DNA from: Oscheius onirici
Taxonomy: Eukaryota; Nematoda; Chromadorea; Rhabditida; Rhabditidae
DNA: 64,000 bases
Assembly (NCBI GenBank): GCA_932521025.1
Contig: OW051472.1
Span: 1,674,001-1,738,000, forward strand
Reading direction: 5' to 3'
How positions within the stretch are numbered: the first letter of the stretch is position 1; each line of letters starts with the position of its first letter. The position numbers were made by a program, and so were the translations under genes. Below are positions 31,204-43,200 of this stretch, piece after piece. Under the pieces are notes generated by a model, which was given only the letters and a program-made list of their open reading frames with translations, made no database searches and was not told where the DNA came from.

Positions 31204-34200
31204 TTAACAGAAACTAACGTCATTTGATCGAATTTTTAGAGTGGATTCGATTTCCCCGTTGCTGTGCCTGGATACCTCTGTCCACCAATCTTTCTGACCG
31301 AAGATGGTCTCTGGGTTACGGTACTTCTCAGCCATAATGTTTTTAAGATAGCTCCACTGAAATTTTGTTCTTTTATGGCAGTAGCGAGAACTTACGCGAC
31401 ATTTTGAGGTGTCCTCGCTGTGCATCTGTACGTGGGCCGTCAGCAGGTTGACGAAAAGTATTTTTGAGTCTTTTCTGGAATGAGAGTTTTGTTTGAGAGG
31501 AGACAGTTACTCACCCTCCCATCTGACTTCCAGCCGAGCTTTCTGGATAGTCTCTCGTGGACGAAGAGGCTCGGCTATCTCCAAAGAAGCTTTCCGGAAC
31601 CGAAGGCGTAGGGCACATTCTGGAAAAATTGTTCGTTTTGAACTGTGGCGAAGCTGGTCTGGCGAAGCTGGTCTGGCCATTCACGTACTGATCATACTGG
31701 TAGGACGGAAGAGACGGTTCTGCATAGGACGGAGGAGCTGATGGAAGGTCACTGGAAATGCAATTTTTTGAGATGAATGACAAGTAAAAGGTGCTGGATG
31801 CTGTTTAACTGGCACCGTAACCCTAGGGAATCAGGGAGGGGAGAGAAAAAATTGAGCCACTGTCTCGACAGTTCACACTTTTTCTCATTGTGGTGTCAAC
31901 AAACTAGGCCACCGTCTCGACAGTTCATACTTTTTCTCGTTGTGGCCATCACAAATTGTTCCACAGACTCGAAAGTTCACACTTTCTCTCGTTTGATCAT
32001 AGGAAGTTGAGCCACAGTTCCGACATTTCACACTTCCTGGTTCTCAAGAATTACGGTAAGCAAACAGAGGTGAAAATCAAGCATTTTTAGTGTATTTTCA
32101 TGCTTTTTCGTGAGGAAAACATTCACTAAAAAGGCCCCTTGAACTCACTATCCATACGAAGGTGAATCTCTTATTCTCGGCGGTCTGTGATCGTATTCCG
32201 ACGCGATGTCCGAGTAATCGAACTGCGAATTATACCTTTGAGCAGGAGGAGAAGGTTGTTGGCGATGCCACGGAGCTCTAGGACTGGTCGGATCATTGAA
32301 ACTTTGATTCTGGTTGTTGGAACGGCTTGAAGGCGTTCTGGAAAATGTAGAGTTTCGAAAAGTTTTGGTTTTTTTTGAAAATGACCGTATCAGAAATAAG
32401 ATTGTAGAAAAATTCGGCCAATTTATGCAAACAAAGAAACAAAAGTCATGTGCATCTAATGCAGAGCACGTCAAAAAAACATATTTTTCCACATTTCACA
32501 AGCGGCAAACGCTAAAAACTTTTTTGTTTCGCATACTATGTAAGAGCAAAACAGTCGTATCTGTTTCGATGCTGGTTGTGCAGCGTTTGAAAAAAATACT
32601 TCCCGCTTTGTTTCAACGTCGACTGAATTGAACTTGTTCTTTTCTATAAACAATTTCATTGTACTAGGTTTTCAAGGGGCAATCTGACCTGCTCTGTATA
32701 AAAAAACAAAAAAGTAAATATTTTTCAACTCCAGCATATAACCCGTTTCAAAATTTTTTCTCACTCTTTGATTCCTCAAAGACAAAAAAAACTCACGGAG
32801 AAGGTCCAAAGTCTCTCCTTTCCTGATTCGCAAATCCTCCAGTCCGATCTCTGGACTCAAATCCAGATCGATGCTCAAAGCCTGGTTCTCTCGGTCCGAA
32901 TCCTGGTCGGATATTCGGTTCGAAATCCTGTGGATACTGTGGTCCCGGTCTTCTGAATCCAGTCTGTCCTTGTCCAGATGGATTATGGTATCGAGCTTCT
33001 TCTGTCCTCTGATCAGGAAATCCAGTAGAATGTCCAGACTGATTACCATAGTCCGGAGCGCTCTGATCATAGAAACCCGTTCGACTTCCAGAGCGACTTC
33101 CGAATTGAGTTCTGTAGTCAGCCATCTGGTGGCACCAGTCCTGCGTCCACTGATTAGTCCTGGCCTCTCCCTGACTACCGCAACCAGCATCCTGAGCTCT
33201 CTGACCCTCTCGCTTTCCGAAACCCTGACTCTCACTTCTCGGCTGCTCAAAGACTCCAGCCTTGGGGTTTTCACCCTCAGGAGGCGGGAATCTGCATTCT
33301 GATCCAGATCCCTGGTTTCTTCTGTCGCGACTGAACTGCTCCAATTCGTTCTGGGACGAGTTTTGTTCTCTCCTCTCCTCTTCCTGAGCTCGAAGTCTGG
33401 CGTCCTCCTGTTCCTTCTTGATTTTTTCCTCATCCTCGGTCTTCTTCCTAGCCTCTTCAAGTTTTCGCTTCAGAGCTTCAGCTTCCAGGGCATCCCTCTT
33501 TTTCCGCTCTTCCTCCTGTCGACGGAGCCGATCGAACTGAAAAAGTATTTGGTTATTTCTGTCTTCTGAACTTTTTTTTTACGCTAAGTTTTTCGAAAGG
33601 TCAAATATCACTGGTCGGTCGAAACTTTGAACTTTTCTTACAGAAGATAGATGTCATGGTCGTTTGTAAGCAATTTTTAGCTTCGAAACGAAAATATTTC
33701 ATTCTTTTTCACCGGGACACAATTGATTGCTTTACCCTGCAAATCTTGTACTGATTGTGAAACATGGATGTTGTACTGATTGTGAAACATGAAATGTTGT
33801 TGCAAATCTTGTACTGATTGTGAAACATGGAAAGCTTCAAAAAAATTTGTTTTATCGTTTCCGTAAATGAGAATTCAATAACGAATTTTACTCCTTGCTT
33901 CTTTGCATTTGGAAAACTAAAAAATTTAATTCAATCTCCTTGCGGTTATTACGGTAGCTAGTTTCTCAGTTTTCAATGCTTTTTAGCTTTATCACTATGC
34001 ACTATAGACAAAAAGCGCTGTTTTCGTCGGTTGGAGGAAAATGAAGGGTTGTCTCGTCTCGCATTGAAAACGTTCGATTTGAAAGAGGTCCCTTTATTCA
34101 ACGTTTGCTTGCTGTAGCCAAATTGATAAAACGTGCAAAAATTTGATACTCAGCCAAGGTTTGTACAAAGTGATCTTTTTCAAATCGAACATTTTTACAG

Positions 34201-37200
34201 CGAGACAGCGCCGAAAATAATGAAAGTTTTTGAACAAAAAAGACGACTCCTTCTGGGAGTGTAAGTTTTTTCCCGAACAGTTAGCTCCGGATGTTAGTGT
34301 TTTTCAAACATTAAAGCATCCACTCTTGTTTTTTATTGCCAATTTTTCAGAATTATGCTTCATCGAAAAGTAATAAAGGAGCTTTGTTGCATTGGTTAGT
34401 ATCAGCATCGCTTACTACTATTTTTTTTTGTTTCGTTTTCTACGTGAATGATATCCAGCCACAAGTTATTAATCCGACATCTCCTCTCCCCTCTAGGACC
34501 AAAAATTGCATTTCTCAGCTTTCCAATGTTCTACAAAGTTGTAGCCCTTGATCGCCTCTACAACTTTTCAGAACAGCTCAAAGCTCTAAACTGTCGTCTT
34601 GAACCCAAAAAAGACGCGTACGTAATTGCGTATTTTACAAAAAGGGTTCTAATAGATGTTTCAGGCCATTTTTGTCATTTTCTCGATAAAACTTACATCT
34701 CTCTGCTCCCTCAAAGTTTTCTTCATCGTGTCCTGTTCCTTCTCATGAAGAGGATTGACCTCATTAGGCATCTGGGGACGGTAATTGCAAGCATTCTCTG
34801 GCTTTCCCGTCATGTTCCATACCGGTGGTCCTTTCATTTTCGGCTTCGGCTCTTCCTCCTTCTTTTCCGGCTCTTTGTCCATTTCGACGGATTGAGAGAG
34901 GTACCGCGAGCTTTCGATTGCGTAGGCGGTGAGGCGTTGCTGAAAAATTTGGGCTTATTTTCTTTTCGGCAGCTGCTGGGGATAAGTAGTCCTTTAAATT
35001 TTTCGTTGCGAGGCCCGTACAGCGTACGAACGTTGATACTCAGTCGTAGATACGCAGTTGATAAAGAACATAAGATACTCGGCCAAAAATTCAATTTGCC
35101 ACAAAATCTGAAATATTGACTGCGTAATTTTGACTGAATAGCCAACGTTCACGTTTTGCTGCGTATCTTTGGCTGAGTATCCAATTTTTGCAAGTTTTAT
35201 TTTTTCCCAACTGGTCTCGCAACGAAAATTGCAAAAGTGTATTTTTTGCAAACAGTGCAAAGGGAAAATTAGTGGCATTCGTGAAGGGGGAACACCGGAA
35301 AACTCAGGACCAAACACCGAAAAACCTCTATTAGAAGCATCCAATAATATATTTTCCCGATTTTTCGAGCCAAAAACACCGGTTTTTTTTTCTTTTGGTG
35401 TTCTGCAGAAAATGAGGCCTTGAATCCCTAAAAAAGCTGTTAGAAGTGACAGAGCCGGGTGCGCTACTATTCGAAAAAGCTGAGGATTCTTCTAATAGAA
35501 AGCTTTAGAGAAACCAAACGTGTAGAGAGTAAACTTACGTCTTCCGAAAACGGAGAAGAGTTCTAAAAATCTTTTTATCTTATGAACCGTCATTTTTGAA
35601 TTTTTCAAGTTTCACATCCAGCTCATAGCTTTTACGGAGTTTGCGCTGAGATTCTCGATCTCCTGTCAGAGCAAAAAATTAGCATTGTTTTAGAACTCTG
35701 CTAATAAGTGCCAGGATAAACTACCGTAGCCACAGGAATGTTTCCACTGTTTGTATAGTCGATTCCAAAAAAATGGTGCATAATTCAAACCGACCCGCCA
35801 AGAAATTCGCGGGAATTTGAACGCTCAATAATATACCACATTACTATTCTATTATTCTTGAACTCTACTATTCTTGAACAGAAAACGAGCAAAAAATCGG
35901 TCAAGAAACGATGAATGCAAAACTAACAATTTCCTAATTGAATTTTCAGCGTTCAAATTCCCGCGAAATTCTTGGCGAGCCGGTTTGAATTATGCACCAT
36001 TTTTTTGGAATCGACTATACTTTTAGAAAAAAAGGAGAAGGAAAACGCTTCCAGTTACAAAGCCAACGAGACGTCTGAAAATAAGGACACGTGTACAAAG
36101 TCTACACAAAAAAAGAAGATGGAGGAGGTCCGTGGGAATACCAAAAAAAGACGGACGGACATTCGTTCAAGGCTTTTTTGGAAGCCACTAGTGAAAAATT
36201 ATCCACTAGGCAGCAGTGGTTTTTGACGGGTAATCTCTCTGTCTCTCAAGTATAACCACGGGATCACAATACCCGTCAAAATGAGGGTCGTAAAACTAAT
36301 GGGAGAGTCCATTTTTTGAAGGATTAGAGGCTTTCAGAATGACTGCCCAGGGAAAAAATGGCAGTAAATCAAAAAATGTTTCAATTTTGGCATAAAAGCT
36401 ACGTGCAGATCTTGTTTTTATTATCCTTCTGTTTTTTTCGAATCGTATAAATGTAGTTTCTAACAGAATGGATTCACCAATTCTTGCAAAAACCCTTGCC
36501 AGAAGTTCACTTTTTGCTTCATTCTAATGGTATAACTGGACTTCAAAGCGTAGAACATTTTCAGTCAGATGGTGGTAGTCAAAGTTATTAGTTTTTCGCA
36601 TGTTTCCAAGCATGTGCGCTGGACCGGATCGGTCCGGTCCGTTTTTCAAATTGGACCCCGCCGGTCCGGACCGGTCCGGCCCAATTTTCGAATGGCGGCG
36701 ACCCGACCGGACCGGTCCGGTCCGAACGCACATGCTTGCAAGTTTCAGTAATGTGATGAAGCTACTGCAAGTTTTGTTACGTCATTATGCATTCCCAAAG
36801 TGTTCGAATATGTAGCAGCGCACTCAAAGGAAACTTTTTAATTCCCAAATTTGACAACAGAATTCCCTGTTTTTAGGCTAGAGTTAGACAAATTGGGAGA
36901 CTTCGGTAACTGAGCGCAGAACCATCCAAAAATAGAATGAAAAACACCTTCTACTTATTTTTTCGCTTGGGAAAACTGAACCGGGGTAGGGACATTAGTT
37001 CCGCGGAACGTCTCACCCCCGTTTTCAGTGCAGAACAAAAGTCTCACTCTCATTTTTTAATCAAATCGAATGTTTTTTGACAAATTTTAAGCTCATCGTC
37101 CGAAGTAATCTATTCCCCGAAAGCTCGGACATCCTCAGCTCAACTGAAGATGCACAGCGAGAATGATAACCCCCGTTAAACGCTTAGGCTATCACTAGAA

Positions 37201-40200
37201 GCATATTGATGTTGTTTTTCGACAAAAAGAAATATTTTAATAGGATTGAGACGTTAGTTCTGCGGAACCACCGTACATGAGTGTAGTTCTGCGCCGAAAA
37301 CGGTGGTGAGACGTTAGTTCCGCGCCGCGAATCGTGGAGGGGCGTTAGTTCCGCGGAACTCTCGCCCCCAACTGAACGCAGTGAAGACTTTCTAACTCTT
37401 TCATCTTGTGTCAATCTATTTACAAACTTTCATAAGACAGTTAGTGCAGTTGATCTTGAGATAAAATTTCAGAATAACCAAGTTTTTGCTTTTCCCTCTA
37501 ATGTTTCATGCAGCCAGCAAGGATGTCACTTGGTTCTTTGATTCACTTTCTCCGTTGTTCAGTTTGACAGATATAGACACGAAGTCTACCTCCAATGTCA
37601 CCATCATCTGTTGTTCTGGAGTGAATCAGAAATCCGATCAGAGACTCATAGCACCCAGTTCACTTTTAGATTTTACAGTCCAAGGCTCTATCCCACTTTT
37701 ATGTTATGTCAAAAAAACAAGATAAAAAATCAGTTGTTTCTGTAAATTCTTGTCACTGAAATTTTTTCGCCAACGCTAAATTTACTTTTTGTTCTATTAT
37801 TAGGATAAAACTGGGGCCATAGAAATTCAATAGTTTCTTCTTCGTGATGGGAAACATTTGGAAAAAAAACTCTTACGTTTCCCAACTTTCCTAAAAGCGG
37901 AAAAATGTATGGTTATGTTCAGTAGTTCTTTAACAAGATTTCGAAAACTTTTCAAACAAACACAGTTCCATTGCTATGAGTTCTTTTGCCCTACCGTTAG
38001 GATACAGTTGTTTACCAGTCTCTGCTCCTTTGTCTCCTTCGGAGCTGGACGGTTCCATTCATCTGACTGTCGTCTCGGCTCATCGTCCTCCTCTGAACCT
38101 CGAGTTCTTCGGGAAACACCAGTTTCAGGAGCCTGGATATTCTCCTCCGAAGAACTTTCTTCCACTTTATCGGCACTAGCCCGGTTCCTATCCTTCTTCT
38201 TCGGGACATATTTACGAGTTTCCCGCTCCTTTTCCGGCTCATCTTCCTCGTCAGTGAAGGCAGTGGCCTTGTGGGGACCTTCGTCATCAGAATCGGAGTC
38301 ATTGTCCTACAAATTTGGCTTTTAAGGAAAAAATGAGGAAAATACCGAAGAATCTTCTTTTGGAGGAGATTTTGATCGGGAATTTGCTGGAGTGACGGGT
38401 TTCTGGACTGTTCTTGGCTCTTCCGGTGCTGATTCGACAGTCTTCTTGGCAGGTCCTCCGAAAGAAAAGGGCTGAAACGTTTGTCTTTAGAGACAAGGAG
38501 ATATTCTAGACAAAATTTTTTTTTGTCTGTTTCCGAGTCATTTCGGAGAAAAATAATGTTTCTTATTACTGGTATAGTTCTGGGAAAATAGATGTCTATG
38601 GTATTCTTATCAAGTTTTCCAAGGTTTTCAGTTTACTCTTGTGTTTCACGAGATCAATAAATGCATTACAGGCATTTTTAGTGTGTGGATTGGGACTGTT
38701 TGTGATAAAGCTAGAAATGTTGTGAGCTCTGTCCAGTCTATTCGAAGGGGAGGTCTCTTTTGTCCCCCCCGTAGATTTTGGCTGCGAGGGGGGGGGGGGG
38801 GGGATAAAAGAGTACCAGCCTTATTCGAACACTCTCAGTACAACCCCCTTTCACTTTTTTGGTTTCACATTTAGAATATGGAAAGGTCCCGTCGAAAATT
38901 TCTGCTTTTCAGCTTTTTTTAGATAGATAGGACAGAAAAAGTTTTCGGTTTCACAGTTAGAATAAGTATTAGGTCGCGTCTGAGCACAGTGAACGGTTTA
39001 AGTTTTGACAAAAACAGTATTTTGCCCATAACTCTTCAGGGCTGCATTCTACAAAAAAGTTGTCAACTACAATAATTTTTTTCTTGGAAAGACGAACAGT
39101 TTGCTGTTTTGAAAAATGGTTTTTGACTTTGGGATCATGTCGAAACTGCAAATGTCCGGATGGCGCAGTGGATTTGGAAAATTCACGCTGGAGCGACCAG
39201 GGTTCGAGTCCGCCGAGAGGATTTTTTTTGTTTTTTTTAACTGTAGCATTGTACTGGGCTGTAAAGTACCCCTGAAAAATACAGCTCGATTGGATATGTA
39301 GTTTAGGTTGGGGAACGATTTTGAGTCCCAAAATTCAGCATGTACCCCATGGTGATTTTCTGCGCTCGAAATTGAATTTTTGAGAAAAATAACGAACCGT
39401 TTGAGCTGATATTTTGCATAGATGATATTTAGCCGAGTAGAATGCTACAGTTAAAAAAAAACAAAAAAAATCCTCTCGGCGGACTCGAACCCTGGTCGCT
39501 CTAGCCTGAATTTCCCAAACCCACTACGCCATCCGGACATTTTCAGTTTAGACGTAATCCCAAAGTCAAAAACCATTTTTCATAACAGCAAACTGTTCGT
39601 CTTTCCGAGAAAAAAATTATTGTAGTTGACAACTTTTTTGTAGAATGCAGCCCTGAAGAGTTATGGGCAAAATACTGTTTTTGTCAAAACTTAAACCGTT
39701 CACTGTGCTCAGACGGTAAGATATCCAGAACTCTCATATAGCCTATTAATTCGGCCTAGGGTAGAGCCACATTTTGGAACAGAGTTTGCCCTATTTCGTT
39801 GAATTTGGAAAAAATTATGATCATTTTTTAAACACTTACGACCTATATATATATCCGTATCTGCCTGGTATTTGTCGAGGTCTAAACAACAAACTATGAA
39901 AACCGGAAGTGTTTCACGGATAGGGTAAAGATAATCACAACTCTGATTTCCACTTTGCAGCCCATTTCGTTAGCTAAAGCTAGTTTCACGGTTGGGATAA
40001 GGTCAAGAGACTGCCTCTCAGTTTGTTCATGTAGATGCCAGAAAAATAATGACTTCAAAAACTCACAGCTTTCTTTTTTTTCGTCTCTTCTTGAACCCCT
40101 CTGTCCTTTTTCTCCTGTTTCTCTACCGTCTCGACCATCTTTTCAGCTACATTTTCCAGCTTCTGATCTGCCTCGTCCTCATCGTCAGTGAAAGCAGTAT

Positions 40201-43200
40201 GCTTCTGTGGACCTTCATCATCGGAATCCGAATCCTACAATTTCTGCTTTAGCAAAAAAAAAGTTGTCAGATAGTACCCTGGTCGGTTTTGTAGCAGGTA
40301 ACAGAGTTCTGGAATCTTCGGGTACGACGTTTTTGACGGTAGTTCTTGACATTTCGGGTTCAGGGTAGACCGTTTTTTTGGAGGTGCCTCGAATGGAAAA
40401 GGGCTGAAAATATTAACACTCAGAACAATTACCAATTGTTTCCGCAAAAAATTCCAGTATATAATCATTTTTTAAACGAACAAACTTTTAAAGTTAGCCA
40501 GGAAAATAACAATATTTTGATGGCAAGGAAGCCTGATTCAAAACGTACCATTTTCATTTTCAGGATCAAGACGAATGATTGACAAAAGCACACCAAAAAG
40601 CGCGTCTCAGAAAATTGAAAATCGGTTCAATCAGCAGTTTTTAGCAAATTTGTCTTCAAATTTGGCAATGAAGTACGAAATTATAGCAGCTCTGCTTATA
40701 GGAATATTGTGAAACATGTCAAAATTTTACACCATGGAAACTGTTCAAACTCTAGTCTGTTCAACACTGAACTTATCAAGGATTACTTTAGAAAACATTC
40801 GTTCCGAGACTCGTTTCCACAAATAAATCATGCTAGCATTGAATACTCAGTGAAAGATACGCAGCCTGAGTCACATTTTCGGATAAGTTCACTGCTGCGT
40901 ATCTTTATCTGAGAATCCAACAATGGAATGCTCATCAGGGACCAAAAAAACTAATTTTTCTCGCACTAGCCGCTGAACGGAACATTTTTTTTTCACGTTT
41001 TAGGTGTTGTTTCACGCGCTGAATTCGATGAAAACACTGAGACAACGTGAAAGTTTTTGGAAAAGGGCAAAAATACAAGCTATGAACAGGGAGTTGGCGC
41101 GCCAAAAATTTGAACTGAGGATTTTGCCAGTATTACCAAAGTTATTGCTGGCTCTACTGACCGGAGTCTCGAAACGGTTACGGTATCTTTCACATCAAAA
41201 TGAGCAGAATGTATTCACTTTTTGTTCTCTCAGTCATTTTCTGTATCGACTTCTTTCAAAAATCTCTCCATACAAACTCCCAGTGAAACAATCACTTTTC
41301 TTGGTTACATTTCCCAAAAACCTATATTTTGTAGGAAAAATATGTGAAAAAGTACCTTTTGAGGCTGAAAAGCCTCTTCCTCATCTTCTTTCAGCTCAGT
41401 CTTCACGAACGTCTTTTCCCGTTCTAGTTTCTCCATTTCCAGTCGGGCCTTCTTTTCCATGAGCGCTCGTTCCCACGGCTCCAGTCTTCCAGAGGTGTGA
41501 ACTGTCGAGGCTGTGGATGTGTTAACTGTCGGGGCTGTGGCTGTGGGGGTGGCGTGAACTGTGGAGGCTGTGGCTTGAACTTGAACTTCTGGCGTGGGAA
41601 CTGTCGAAGCTGTGGCCTCATTTGCAGGAAATGAAGCTCTGGCAGAAGATTCTGGAACAGCAGAATTCTTCTGGACACGTAGATTCTTTGCAGCATACTC
41701 CTTTTTCTTCTTCTCCAGCTCCTCAATACTCGCCTCAACGTCGCTCATTTCCTTCTTGGAGTAGACTGAAAAATGATGTTTTTTTGAATAGTTTGGAATT
41801 TAGGAAATGTTCTACTGTCTGGATATAAGGGGTGAAATTGTGTAAAATTTGATAGGTCGTGGATGTGTAAAATAACACAAGTTTTCCGACAAGTGCAGAA
41901 AAAAAAATGCTTCATTTTCTGTGTATAGTTTGTAAGATTTTTCTTCAGTGATGTTCCAGGCGGTCCTACAATAAAATTTCAAAAAAGATGCAGACTTTTT
42001 ACCGAAAGATATGAGAGCCCGTGAACTTTCAGTTTGCCATTTTTGCTGCTTTTGGAATTTGAATTGTTTCCAATGAACAGTGTTTCAAACTCTGGTTATA
42101 GGTTGTGATTTTTCAGGTATGTACTTTTTTCATTGGCAATTTTAAAAACTAAGATGTAAGCGCGCGAACTTTCGCCTTTGCTGGCTTTGTTGCGGTAAGC
42201 ATGTTTCAGATGCTGCATATACCCGATGAAAAAATCAGTAATTGCTCTGACGATTGCTCTTATTTTGCAACTTTTTGAAATAAATATTTTTTCGAGGTCG
42301 CAACTTGGACCAAACTGAAAAAAAAACGGTAATACTTCTGCTGGCCGCCTCCAATTTGAATTTGAACTTGTAGCAAGGGTCTAAATTTCTCGTTTTTCAC
42401 CATTTTCCGCACAGTTTTAGACTTTCTAAGTACGTTTATAGAATTCTGCGTGAAAACCACAACAAAAACATGTGCCTGAAATGACTGAAATTTGACCGTA
42501 TGGTGAAAAAAGAAATTTAGACCTTTGTCGCAAGTTCCCACCCAAAAACATTCAAATGGGTAGCCAGCCAAAATATTACCAAAAAAAATTCTTGCTTTCG
42601 AAGATGAAAGAAAATTGTAGCACATGGTCGAAGAAACAGCTGTTAGAAAAAAAAGCTGTTAGAAAAAGTTGCTTCTTGTATACTAGCTGCTGTTTGGGTC
42701 TTGTGAAAAGGAGGGGAAAGAAAACATTTGGCGCTATATTCCTAACTTTTTGAACCACGCGAAAAGCTAGAGAAAACAGAAGAAAAACGTCTTCAATCGT
42801 GCCTTGAGACTGACTTACGGGCTCCCATCTGGGCGGAGATTATCAAGAGCTGCGCGAGAAAGATTTTGGGGCAGCGGTCAGCTCCGGGTCAGTAGCTGGA
42901 GACTGGGCACGCGCGCCCTCTCGATCGATCAACAGTTCTTTCCGAACTTGGCTATATGTTTCGAGACGGGAGAAAATTCCACAATTGACTGCTTAATCTT
43001 GGCTGAGTATCTAATTTTTATGCTGAAAATGGGTCTCGACACGAATGGAAAAGGACTAAATGATCGTTCTAACAGACTACAACTTTGTTTCACCCGGTGC
43101 ATAAAATGAAGTCTGAGGTCAAACGAGTAATTCGTTTGAAACATTTCCTCGAAACTCATTTTTGGAAAATATAGAGAAAAATAGGTGATTGAAAAAGTGT

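Noticed and set aside
32871-33302. Plus-strand 143-codon frame opposite the large gene
   Set aside because: Shadow of the Arg/Gly/Ser-rich minus-strand exon 33536-32797, whose frame continues in phase through neighbouring exons.
39155-39225. Functional tRNA gene on the strength of A-box, B-box and T-run
   Set aside because: No acceptor stem can be paired, the T-stem is weak, and the same module recurs in repeat elements with shared non-tRNA flanks.
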